Origin: Veillonella sp. KGMB01456
GTDB lineage: Bacteria > Bacillota > Negativicutes > Veillonellales > Veillonellaceae
Direction of reading: 5' to 3'
Assembly: GCF_023051165.1 (NCBI RefSeq)
Contig: NZ_JALKIG010000016.1
Location: forward strand, 1-42,191
Length of the DNA stretch: 42,191 nucleotides
Below, one piece after another: positions 35,501-42,191 of the stretch. The notes under the pieces were generated by a model that saw only the letters and a program-made list of their open reading frames with translations, made no database searches and was not told where the DNA came from. The first letter of the stretch is position 1. Each line of letters opens with the position of its first letter. Made by a program: the position numbers and the translations under genes.

Positions 35501-36067
35501 TTCATCGTATTCGAGCACTTCAATTTTTTGAATTTCATGAGACGTTCTGAAGCCGTCAAAGAAATTGATAAACGGCATGCGGCCTTTAATCGCCGATAAA
35601 TGAGCAACCGCACTAAGGTCCATAACTTCCTGCACGGACGATTCGGCGAGCATGGCGCAACCGGTGGCACGGCAAGCCATTACGTCTTGGTGGTCGCCGA
35701 AAATCGACAACGCATGCGTCGCCAAAGCACGCGACGCCACTTGGAATACAGCTGGTAATAATTCACCGGCCACTTTATATAAATTAGGAATCATCAAGAG
35801 CAAGCCTTGTGCCGACGTGTAGGTAGTGGTCAGCGCCCCGGCCTGTAATGAACCGTGCACGGCACCGGCTGCGCCGGCCTCCGATTGCATTTCTACTACC
35901 TTAACAGTGTGTCCGAACACATTTTTACGCCCGTTAGCCGCCCATTCATCCACGTGTTCCGGCATCGGTGATGACGGAGTAATCGGATAAATTGCGGCCA
36001 CCTCGGTGAACCCGTAGGAAATGTGTGCAGCGGCTTGATTGCCGTCCATAGTCTTCATTTTACGCAT
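32537..36067 (-). CDS. nifJ: Pyruvate:ferredoxin (flavodoxin) oxidoreductase
   Basis: A single-chain PFOR of 1176 residues that oxidatively decarboxylates pyruvate (and often 2-oxobutyrate) to the acyl-CoA and carbon dioxide, reducing ferredoxin. The N-terminal domain has GNQAAAHISYGFTEVAAIYP with YPITPSSPMPEHVDEW. Two 4Fe-4S ferredoxin motifs, CIQCNQCAFVC (near residue 689) and CLGCGNCVQIC (near 747), are followed by the Cys pair of the third cluster in CAGCGETPYARL. The thiamine-diphosphate site reads GDGWAYDIGFGGLDHVL (near 967) with NTGGQSSK. The ATG at 36067 follows GGGAGG. The upstream region carries phased repeats and a palindrome. It is the main route from pyruvate to acetyl-CoA in an anaerobe. 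Confidence 0.98.
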   Translation of the reverse strand: MRKMKTMDGNQAAAHISYGFTEVAAIYPITPSSPMPEHVDEWAANGRKNVFGHTVKVVEMQSEAGAAGAVHGSLQAGALTTTYTSAQGLLLMIPNLYKVAGELLPAVFQVASRALATHALSIFGDHQDVMACRATGCAMLAESSVQEVMDLSAVAHLSAIKGRMPFINFFDGFRTSHEIQKIEVLEYDELAPLLDRDALKAFRKRALTPDAPVTRGTAENPDVYFTHREASNPFYLDIPSIVEEYMAEISKLTGREYHLFNYEGAPDATDVVVVMGAGAQVANETVEYLREQGRKVGAVNVHLFRPFAMDRFIEALPKTVKRIAVLDRTKEPGSMGEPLFLDVQAAIARAKLDITVVGGRYGLGSRDVIPADIVAAFDNLAAAEPKAEFTLGIVDDVTGLSLPRPYNVWIDASHITACKFWGFGSDGTVGANKTAIKIIGDNTDMYAQAYFDYDSKKSGGVTMSHLRFGKKPINKPYLVTRPTFVACHRQAYVNEYDILQGIEEGGTFLLNCTWTPEELSEKLPAAMKRTIANKHLKFYIINAAQIAQDIGLGGRINMICQSAFFKLANIIPIEEAVQHLKDSIVATYGKKGQSVIDMNMMAVDKGVNAIVPVTVPADWADAVDAPVAETQEIPEYVQNICRPINAQKGYDLPVSTFMGYEDGTLPAGSAAYEKRGVALFVPHWHKENCIQCNQCAFVCPHATIRPVLATADEVAAAPEGFETIPAMGAGDLQFRISVSPLDCLGCGNCVQICPAPKGKAITMSPIDDELHLADAWNYGVNLPTKANPMKKETVKGSQFEVPLLEFSGACAGCGETPYARLVTQLFGDRMMIANAAGCSSIWGGSMPTSSYTVNQAGQGPTWANSLFEDNAEFGYGMRVGTTKIREQIGEYVATAIDECTAEQAELKAALSDWNEHREQGAGTRERSARLVALLEKVAEPTKAMTAILEEKQYLAKRSQWIFGGDGWAYDIGFGGLDHVLASGDDVNILVFDTEVYSNTGGQSSKATHTAAVAKFAASGKRTKKKDLGMIAMSYGYVYVAQVAMGADKNQLLKAITEAEAYPGPSLIIAYAPCINHGIKSGMGTTQEESRRAVAAGYWDLYRYNPALRGTDKNPFSLDSKEPTESFRDFLMGEVRYASLKQTFPEVAEELFAKTEEDAKERRLSYVRMQESLAPTK

Positions 36068-36103
36068 AGTAAAGCCTCCCGGTATATACTTATATAGTTG
36101 CGT

Positions 36104-36122
36104 CTGCATATCTCATATGCAG
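36104..36122 (-). promoter_or_regulatory. Perfect palindrome in the PFOR leader
   Basis: Perfect 8-base arms CTGCATAT / ATATGCAG around CTC, 37 bases upstream of the PFOR start codon. It may be an operator or an mRNA hairpin just before the ribosome binding site. Confidence 0.5.
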
Positions 36123-36183
36123 TTGTCGCTGTTGGAAACTGATTTCACGCTAAACAAAAGCTCTCTCTTGATTCGGTCCTGCA

Positions 36184-36237
36184 ATTTACTGCTAATTTAC
36201 TGCTATTTACTTCTTGTACTGCTAAGATACTGCTTAA
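36184..36237 (-). promoter_or_regulatory. Helically phased direct repeats upstream of PFOR
   Basis: Five copies of an ACTGCTA-like word begin at 36188, 36199, 36209, 36218 and 36229, a spacing of 9-11 bases, close to one DNA turn. Two copies (36184-36194 and 36195-36205) are identical ATTTACTGCTA units. Position 117-170 bases upstream of PFOR suits a regulator-binding array. Confidence 0.5.
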
Positions 36238-36281
36238 TTAAATTGTTACTAATGAACCCTTAACACTCCGTAGTGAATTTT

Positions 36282-37619
36282 TTAGAAAAACGGCGAAATA
36301 CTGAGCAAGATGCCGGCTGCTATGATAAACATAAGACTTGGACTTCTGAAACGAGCCAGGAAATCTAGTTTATATACCAAATAAGTTGGTATAAAGCAAC
36401 CGATAATCCCCATAATCGGGCCCATCCACGTTAAGAGACGAAGTACGGGAATATTCAGAATAATGGCGCCCCAAGCGACCAATACACCAAATACCAAGGT
36501 ACCCCAAGCAATCGCTTTGCGATTAATGCAATCTTCGTCATACACACGTTTTAACAAATTAATGGCAATCCCCTGACACGATTCTTTGAATGCCAGGAAT
36601 ACGCCGAAGAAGGCTGTCATAATCGAGAAAATATTAAGCAATAAGCTTAAAATTCTCACCGTATCGCCGTCCATTTCACTCGCTGCAATAGCCAAGGCGG
36701 AAATATTTTGACTGGCCGCCATAACGGCTTGCTCATGACTCATGGCCAAATTAAAGGAAATGGCAAAGAAAAAGATGGTCACGAATAGAACGCCGAACGA
36801 TATATTCATGGCTCGCAAGGATTTGTGCCAAGCCACATCCACCGATTTATTATGGGAGCGATAGGAAATTACCATAGGACTCAACGTCTGAATAAAGAGA
36901 ATCGACGTGAGCGTCAACGGCAACATGGTAAACGCCTGATAGAGCGCATCGGACAAGCTCGGTAAGGCCGGAACATTCGCCAAATTCCAATGGCTTACCA
37001 TGATGAGCCCCAACACGATAATGGCTAGTAACTTAGTAAGTACCAGCCCGGTGGATACTTTGAAAAGAATCTTCTCCCCTTGGGCCGCAATGGCCACCAA
37101 TAAACAAATAACACCTAACCCGTAGAACGGATTACTCGATAGAATCGTGTCCGTTACCTCAAAAGAGTATAAGAAGGACGCACTGTCATTGGTAATCGCC
37201 GTAGAGTACACGAAGATACTGATGACGATCATAACGAAATAAATCGCGCCTAAGAAGATACCCCAGTTTTTACCCAAATAATGAGAAATAACGGACGGAT
37301 AATCCGTACATTCCGGCGATACCGCCAAGGTATTAACGAATAAGCGCTGGAACAAATAGAGCGCCGGATACCCCACGGCCGCTGCCAACAAGTACACCCA
37401 CACCCCTACAATACCGACTTGAACGGGCAAGAACACGATACCGGCGCCAATAGCCATGCCGATACTCATGATAATCCAACCCCAGTCAGTACTGTCAAAA
37501 CGGGTGGCTTCACGCCACTCAGCGTCGCTCATACCGGCTCTGGCCGCTTTGCTCATCCCTATAGCAACCGGTTCACCGACAGCCGTAAGCGTCGCCTCAA
37601 CTTGAATTTCCTTATTCAT
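36282..37619 (-). CDS. HAAAP-family amino-acid permease (SdaC/TdcC/YhaO-like)
   Basis: A 445-residue inner-membrane permease of the hydroxy/aromatic amino acid family, with about 11 hydrophobic segments. The N-terminal DWGWIIMSIGMAIGAGIVFLP is close to the SdaC/TdcC/YhaO signature, and LSPMVISYRS and FFGVFLAFKESCQGIAI also fit. Substrates in the family are serine, threonine or aromatic amino acids; a role in methionine or threonine uptake is possible from the nearby methionine gamma-lyase but unproven. GAGGAGG precedes the ATG. It is divergent from a LysR regulator across a 335-base gap rich in palindromes, and 171 bases of separate control sequence lie between it and PFOR. Confidence 0.88.
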   Translation of the reverse strand: MNKEIQVEATLTAVGEPVAIGMSKAARAGMSDAEWREATRFDSTDWGWIIMSIGMAIGAGIVFLPVQVGIVGVWVYLLAAAVGYPALYLFQRLFVNTLAVSPECTDYPSVISHYLGKNWGIFLGAIYFVMIVISIFVYSTAITNDSASFLYSFEVTDTILSSNPFYGLGVICLLVAIAAQGEKILFKVSTGLVLTKLLAIIVLGLIMVSHWNLANVPALPSLSDALYQAFTMLPLTLTSILFIQTLSPMVISYRSHNKSVDVAWHKSLRAMNISFGVLFVTIFFFAISFNLAMSHEQAVMAASQNISALAIAASEMDGDTVRILSLLLNIFSIMTAFFGVFLAFKESCQGIAINLLKRVYDEDCINRKAIAWGTLVFGVLVAWGAIILNIPVLRLLTWMGPIMGIIGCFIPTYLVYKLDFLARFRSPSLMFIIAAGILLSISPFF

Positions 37620-37954
37620 GAAAACCTCCTCTAATTATACATTATGACATATAAGTACAATTTCTCATAGTATATATTCTGATAAAGCATGACTTTTTTT
37701 GCATTCCCTGTTACAATAAAATGGTCATATAATTCAATTTATTTATCAACTCAGTAATATACCTTAACAAAAGTCTTATATACCTATAATCCCGTGTTTT
37801 ATACCTGTTATAGTTAACTATGTATGAGGGAAGTACCGAGACGTCTAACGGTACTTAATATAGGTTCAGCATAACATGTTAAAAATACACTGTGAAATAC
37901 TTAATTAAGTGTTGATACTATAGTTTAAAGCTATGTCACTTGGGAGGCGTCCTT
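37620..37954. promoter_or_regulatory. Divergent permease-lysR control region
   Basis: The 335-base gap holds three inverted repeats: AAGTACCG / CGGTACTT with a 10-base centre (37831-37838 and 37849-37856), TAACATGTTA (37872-37881), and the 12-bp palindrome ACTTAATTAAGT (37899-37910). Promoters are not clear-cut. Divergent LysR arrangements usually mean the regulator controls both genes from this region. Confidence 0.5.
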
Positions 37955-38905
37955 ATGACCTTACAACAATTGCGTTACTTAGTCGAAATCTCCAAATGCC
38001 AATCTATTACACTGGCGGCCCAGCGTTTATTCATTGCGCAACCGAGCCTTTCTAAATCCATTAAAGACCTGGAAAAGGAATTCGACATTACCATACTGGA
38101 ACGCACGCGCCACGGTGTTTCCTTCACCGTTGAAGGCCTTGAGTTTTTAGACTACGCCCATCGCATTCTCGAGCAGGTCAACGGCCTTAACAACTACTTT
38201 AATCAGGACAGCATCAACAATCGGCTCACCCTTACCGTGTCGGCCCAACACTACATGTTCTCCATCGAAGCACTCACGAATTTTGTAAAACGTTTGAAAA
38301 AAGTCTCCGATTATACCATCGTTTTTAACGAATGTCGCACATCCAAAGTTATCGACAACGTCCTCTTAGGGAAAAGCCAACTGGGTATTCTCTATCTGTC
38401 ACGGAGCAACAATAAATTTATGAAACGTCTTTTTGCGCAAAAAGGCATTGAGTTTACGCCACTTCGTCAATTCCCGCCTTGCGTCTATATCGGTCATAAT
38501 CATCCGTTAAAAAACGCCGGTGCCCTCACCGTAGAGGATCTGCAGGACTATCCGTATATCAAATACTACCAGGGCAATGACTCCTATCAGTATGCCGAAG
38601 AGGTGAGCGTCCGCGGTCTTCAGGACAATCGCTCCCTCGTCGTATCCGACCGCTCCACTATTTTACACCTCTTAGCCTGCACCGATGCCTTTACCATCGG
38701 CTGTGGTTGCCTATTGCCGAACATTACCAAAGACCGTATTTTATCCATTCCGCTGGAAGGCTCCCTGGACCTTATCAATATTGGCTGGATAAAACTAAAA
38801 AACACCAATATGACGCCGGCTATGACAGATTATGTGGAGCTCCTGGAAGATTCCATTGATTCCTTAAGCCATCCCGTTTTTGCACCTCTAAAAAACGAGG
38901 CCTAA
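37955..38905 (+). CDS. LysR-family transcriptional regulator
   Basis: A 316-residue LysR-type regulator. The N-terminal winged helix-turn-helix reads TLQQLRYLVEISKCQSITLAA then LFIAQPSLSKSIKDLEKEF (residues 1-60), and a two-lobed effector-binding domain follows. The ATG at 37955 is chosen because GGGAGG lies seven bases before it; a reading from 37940 has none. It is divergent from the amino-acid permease and followed, after a terminator, by methionine gamma-lyase, so both may be targets. The effector is likely an amino acid or keto acid, by context only. Confidence 0.93.
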   Translation: MTLQQLRYLVEISKCQSITLAAQRLFIAQPSLSKSIKDLEKEFDITILERTRHGVSFTVEGLEFLDYAHRILEQVNGLNNYFNQDSINNRLTLTVSAQHYMFSIEALTNFVKRLKKVSDYTIVFNECRTSKVIDNVLLGKSQLGILYLSRSNNKFMKRLFAQKGIEFTPLRQFPPCVYIGHNHPLKNAGALTVEDLQDYPYIKYYQGNDSYQYAEEVSVRGLQDNRSLVVSDRSTILHLLACTDAFTIGCGCLLPNITKDRILSIPLEGSLDLINIGWIKLKNTNMTPAMTDYVELLEDSIDSLSHPVFAPLKNEA

Positions 38906-38957
38906 ATGATTCTTTCCTAGCCTAAGCTGTAACAATAACACAGATTTCTTATATCAA

Positions 38958-38985
38958 AGAGCCATCGGCCCCTGCCGGTGGCTCT
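38958..38985 (+). terminator. Intrinsic terminator after lysR-type gene
   Basis: Stem AGAGCCA-CGG / CCG-TGGCTCT followed by ATTTACTT. The T run is modest. The remaining gap to the lyase gene shows no clear promoter hexamers. Confidence 0.7.
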
Positions 38986-39154
38986 ATTTACTTACTGCAA
39001 ATCAATTAATTTAGATATAGTTTTAATGCATGGTAAATACACTCCAAGGGATATTATACAGCATGAACTATCCATGTTACACTGACCTCAAAATAAACGG
39101 TGTTCCCAATAACTTGTCCGTTTTAAAAAGACTTACTTTTAGGAGGTATATAAC

Positions 39155-40351
39155 ATGGAAAATTTAAAAAACAAGGGATTCTCTACTAAAGCAATTCACG
39201 GCGGCGCAGCGCCTAATACATTTGGAGCTTTAACAGCCCCTATTTACCAAACCTCTACCTTCGTTTTCGACTCTGCCGAACAGGGCGGTCGTCGCTTTGC
39301 CCTCGAAGAAGGGGGCTATATCTACTCTCGCTTAGGCAATCCGACCAACACGCAGTTGGAAGAGAAGTTAGCCCTTTTAGAAGGAGCCGAAGCTTGTATG
39401 TCCACCGCATCCGGCATGGGGGCTATTTCCGCCACCTTGTGGACGGCGCTGAAAGCGGGCGATCATGTTATCGCCTGTGACACCTTGTACGGCTGCACCT
39501 TCGCCCTTCTTAACCACGGCTTGACCCGCATGGGCGTTGAAGTAACTTTCGTTGATATGAGCGATATAGACGCTGTGAAAAAAGCTTTCAGACTAAATAC
39601 TAAAGTCGTGTATTTGGAAACGCCGGCTAACCCGACACTTAAAATTGTAGACATCAAAACGATTGCCGAAATCAGCCATAAAGAGGCCGATTGTCTCGTT
39701 GTTGTTGACAACACCTTCTGCACACCTTACATCCAACAACCATTGTCTTTAGGCGCCGATGTAGTGGTTCACTCCGCTACCAAATACTTAAACGGTCACG
39801 GTGACGTCATTGCCGGTTTTGTATGCGGCTCCGCCGACTTCTTAACGCAAGTTCGCCTATACGGTATCAAAGACATGACCGGTGCCGTACTCAGCCCGTT
39901 TGATGCCTTCCTCGTAGCCCGCGGCCTTAAAACGTTGGCCATCCGCATGGAACGTCATTGCGCCAATGCTATGAAAGTAGCTCAATTCCTCGAAACCCAT
40001 CCGGCTGTTAAATCCGTAAACTATCCGGGTCTTTCCAGCTTCCCGCAATATGAATTGGCTAAACAGCAAATGGCTTTACCGGGCGGCATGGTATCCTTCG
40101 AATTAAAAGGCGGTGTCAAAGAAGGAGCCGTTGTTATGAACAGCGTTAAGCTCTGCCGCTTAGCCGTTTCCTTAGGCGATGCGGAAACCCTCATCGAACA
40201 CGCAGCGTCCATGACGCACTCCACCTACACGAAAGAAGAATTGGCCGCTGCCAACATCAGCGAAGGCCTCGTGCGTTTATCCGTAGGTCTCGAAGATGCG
40301 GACGATATCATTGCCGATTTAGCCCAAGCTTTGGACCAAATAGCTAAATAG
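39155..40351 (+). CDS. mgl: Methionine gamma-lyase (PLP-dependent Cys/Met metabolism family)
   Basis: A 398-residue PLP enzyme of the cystathionine gamma-synthase-like family. Lys210 in SATKYLNGHGD binds PLP. Methionine gamma-lyase is favoured over cystathionine lyases and synthases because the active-site loop reads LYGCTFALLNHG, with Tyr112 and Cys114; this Cys corresponds to the Cys116 that marks methionine gamma-lyases. The enzyme splits methionine into methanethiol, 2-oxobutyrate and ammonia, and usually also releases hydrogen sulfide from homocysteine or cysteine. AGGAGGT precedes the ATG. Neighbouring permease and PFOR suggest uptake of amino acids and use of the 2-oxobutyrate. It is monocistronic. 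Confidence 0.9.
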   Translation: MENLKNKGFSTKAIHGGAAPNTFGALTAPIYQTSTFVFDSAEQGGRRFALEEGGYIYSRLGNPTNTQLEEKLALLEGAEACMSTASGMGAISATLWTALKAGDHVIACDTLYGCTFALLNHGLTRMGVEVTFVDMSDIDAVKKAFRLNTKVVYLETPANPTLKIVDIKTIAEISHKEADCLVVVDNTFCTPYIQQPLSLGADVVVHSATKYLNGHGDVIAGFVCGSADFLTQVRLYGIKDMTGAVLSPFDAFLVARGLKTLAIRMERHCANAMKVAQFLETHPAVKSVNYPGLSSFPQYELAKQQMALPGGMVSFELKGGVKEGAVVMNSVKLCRLAVSLGDAETLIEHAASMTHSTYTKEELAAANISEGLVRLSVGLEDADDIIADLAQALDQIAK

Positions 40352-40420
40352 TTCAACATTATCACAATCAGCAATTAAGATCAGCATCCTAACGTAATCA
40401 CTTCAAATTAACAGCAAAAC

Positions 40421-40494
40421 TTCACGCCTCCTTTTACACTTGCGATAAGGTCGGCACCGGCAAATTGTCAGCCTTAACGATGCGTGAATTTTGG
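40421..40494 (+). terminator. Structured hairpin and probable terminator after mgl
   Basis: Outer arms TTCACGC (40423-40429) and GCGTGAA (40484-40490) are followed by TTTT. A second internal pair CGATAAGG / CCTTAACG (one mismatch) encloses a GC-rich loop. It lies about 70 bases after the mgl stop. The branched, GC-rich form is larger than an ordinary terminator. Confidence 0.6.
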
Positions 40495-40577
40495 TATTCC
40501 TATTCGCTCATTATATTTAAAAACTAATAACCTTATTTCATTAAACACTATGTAGTAGATAGGAACTCTCAATTACT

Positions 40578-40624
40578 ATAATGCCCTTGCCTGTAATCCT
40601 CGTGTTTTCAGGTAGGGGCATTAT
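40578..40624. terminator. Second terminator-like hairpin upstream of cfa
   Basis: A 16-bp stem (40578-40593 with 40609-40624) with two wobble positions; the outer part is ATAATGCCC / GGGCATTAT. A T-rich tail follows. Confidence 0.65.
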
Positions 40625-40713
40625 TAATTATTCTTTATAATAACACAATAAAAATATTTTCATCTATTTATATTTTCTATATCTATTATTACATATTACA
40701 ACCGCCAAATTGT

Positions 40714-40742
40714 TTGACTTTTCACATCTAAAGTTTTAGTAT
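40714..40742 (+). promoter_or_regulatory. Probable promoter of cfa
   Basis: TTGACT (40714-40719) and TAGTAT (40737-40742) lie 17 bases apart, 45 bases before the start codon. Confidence 0.6.
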
Positions 40743-40786
40743 ATAAAAACAAGCTAGTCAAAATTTTAATAAGGAGGTACCTTGAG

Positions 40787-41971
40787 ATGTTAGGCAACTT
40801 AGGTGAAAAAATAGAGGAAAAGGCAATGATTAGTTTCTTAAAACGATTCGATGCCAATCCTTTTAAAGTAAAATTTAAAGATAATGAATATATAATTGGC
40901 GAAGGGGAACCTCTTTTTACAGTAGATATGAAGGAACCCATTCCCGCAAACAAGCTCATGACGAGTACATCCATCGCTCTCGGCGAAGCATACATGGACG
41001 GCAATTTAGAAATTGAAGGCGATTTATACTTCGCGTTGAACCATTTCCTCGGCCAAATGGATCAATTCTCCACGGCCGGCGACGTACTCACCAAACTAAC
41101 CCACAATCCGCTTACCAAGAAGCACCAAGCGGAAGAAGTGCAGAGCCATTACGATATCGGTAACGACTTCTACTCCCTTTGGCTCGATGAAACCATGCAG
41201 TACTCTTGCGCTTACTTCGAAGATGAGAATACGACTCTTTACGAAGCACAGATGAATAAAATCCATCGCATTTTAGACAAACTGTATTTAAAAGAAGGCA
41301 TGCGCCTCTTAGATATCGGCTGTGGTTGGGGTTATTTACTCCTCGAAGCGGCTAAAAAATACAAAATCAAGGGCACCGGCATTACGCTCAGCCATGAACA
41401 GTATGAAAAATTCCAAGAACGTATCAAGGAAAATCACTTGGAAGATTACCTCGAAGTGAAACTCATGGACTACCGCGATTTACCAAAATCAGGCCTTGAA
41501 TTCGACCGTGTTGTGAGCGTCGGCATGGTTGAACATGTGGGGCGTGAAAACTATCAACTTTTCAACGACTGTGTAGACTCCGTTCTCGCCCAAGGCGGTC
41601 TTTTCCTCCTTCACTTCATCAGCGGTATGGATGAAAAACCGGGCGATGCATGGATGAGCAAATATATCTTCCCGGGTGGCATGCTCCCAAGCCTTCGCGA
41701 AATGATTTCGGACATGACGGACGATAAATTCCATGTGCTCGACGTTGAAAACCTTCGTATGCACTACAACAAAACCTTGTTGGAATGGGATAAAAACTTC
41801 CGTGCCAAACTTCCGATTATTCGTCAGAAATTTGATGAACGCTTCATCCGTATGTGGGATTTATACCTCAACGGCTGCGCTGCTGCTTTTGCGAACGGCA
41901 TGATGGACTTACATCAGATTTTAGCTACCAAGGGTATCAACAATGATTTACCGATGACGCGTTGGTATTAA
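40787..41971 (+). CDS. cfa: Cyclopropane-fatty-acyl-phospholipid synthase
   Basis: Transfers a methylene group from S-adenosylmethionine to double bonds of membrane phospholipid acyl chains at the inner face of the membrane. The 394-residue protein has the family's N-terminal lipid-binding part and the SAM-binding motif LLDIGCGWGYLLLEAA near residue 175. Before it lies HYDIGNDFYSLWLDETMQYSCAYF; I cite YDIGNDFYSLWLDETMQYS as diagnostic of Cfa. VSVGMVEHVG and the C-terminal FRMWDLYLNGCAAAF-like segment (here RMWDLYLNGCAAAF) carry further conserved residues. AGGAGG lies nine bases before the ATG. A strong terminator follows, so the gene is monocistronic. Confidence 0.97.
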   Translation: MLGNLGEKIEEKAMISFLKRFDANPFKVKFKDNEYIIGEGEPLFTVDMKEPIPANKLMTSTSIALGEAYMDGNLEIEGDLYFALNHFLGQMDQFSTAGDVLTKLTHNPLTKKHQAEEVQSHYDIGNDFYSLWLDETMQYSCAYFEDENTTLYEAQMNKIHRILDKLYLKEGMRLLDIGCGWGYLLLEAAKKYKIKGTGITLSHEQYEKFQERIKENHLEDYLEVKLMDYRDLPKSGLEFDRVVSVGMVEHVGRENYQLFNDCVDSVLAQGGLFLLHFISGMDEKPGDAWMSKYIFPGGMLPSLREMISDMTDDKFHVLDVENLRMHYNKTLLEWDKNFRAKLPIIRQKFDERFIRMWDLYLNGCAAAFANGMMDLHQILATKGINNDLPMTRWY

Positions 41972-42083
41972 TCAACTCTGCCAATAATTACCTGAACTAC
42001 AGCAGGCTGATTTAAGCCAACCACGCTATAAATTATTTCAGCCAAACAGGACATATTTTATTTGAGCTGAACATGACATAACA

Positions 42084-42120
42084 AAACCCCGATTCATCAA
42101 CCGATGAGTCGGGGTTTATT
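42084..42120 (+). terminator. Intrinsic terminator after cfa
   Basis: Stem AAACCCCGATTCATC / GATGAGTCGGGGTTT with loop AACC and a T-rich tail. Nothing else is recognised from here to the window end. Confidence 0.9.
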
Positions 42121-42191
42121 TAATATATTATATTTTGAGTTATAGGACAAAAAGTGTGTGTAGAAAGTGCTGCAAACTTAGATAAATACTG

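Larger units (their letters stand above)
40352..40786 (+). other. Intergenic region between mgl and cfa
   Basis: The 435-base gap holds a structured hairpin (40421-40494), a second terminator-like hairpin (40578-40624) and the cfa promoter (40714-40742). No gene is seen. Confidence 0.6.

Noticed and set aside
38986-39154. T-box, SAM or other methionine riboswitch upstream of mgl
   Set aside because: I could find neither a T-box core (TGGNACCGCG-like) nor an SAM aptamer pattern.

Overview
The window looks like a chromosomal segment of a member of the Negativicutes (diderm Firmicutes), most likely Veillonella or a close relative. Three things support this: an outer-membrane porin with a signal peptide, an N-terminal SLH domain and a beta-barrel ending in Phe (OmpM type, typical of this class); Firmicutes-style gene order (SRP RNA-dnaX-ybaB-recR-bofA, addB-addA); and anaerobic amino-acid and pyruvate metabolism (pyruvate:ferredoxin oxidoreductase, methionine gamma-lyase). 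The species is inferred, not proven.

Positions 1-11100 are visibly AT-rich and accessory or catabolic. A minus-strand group encodes a DapA-superfamily aldolase, an atypical Nramp-family transporter and a LacI-type regulator, with a LacI-type operator upstream. An SLH porin gene follows, broken by an amber codon at the conserved Trp of its SLH motif. Next come dps, with a consensus promoter and a PerR-like box, and a YbhE-type lactonase gene. A GntR/FCD regulator is divergent from an operon of nitrilase-family amidase, DUF2848 protein and organic-anion transporter, whose promoter carries twin palindromic operators.

Positions 11100-21100 hold a DUF4143 AAA ATPase with an operator-like repeat cluster, a shortened flavodoxin-fold reductase, and a long minus-strand block read as SRP RNA, dnaX, ybaB, recR, bofA, a UvrD-like helicase with an embedded DnaQ exonuclease, and an RluA-type pseudouridine synthase.

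Positions 21100-24500 hold two plus-strand amino-acid transport genes (an AGCS symporter and an orphan ABC substrate-binding lipoprotein). Between them lie 705 non-coding bases with three very long hairpins that share a conserved apical loop on different stems. This is the most unusual structure in the window.

Positions 24400-32200 encode the AddAB helicase-nuclease; a 30-bp tandem repeat overlaps the addA stop. Positions 32500-40400 form a plausible amino-acid fermentation group: PFOR, a HAAAP amino-acid permease, a divergent LysR regulator and methionine gamma-lyase. The window ends with a cyclopropane fatty acid synthase. No tRNA, rRNA, CRISPR array, insertion sequence or phage gene was seen.
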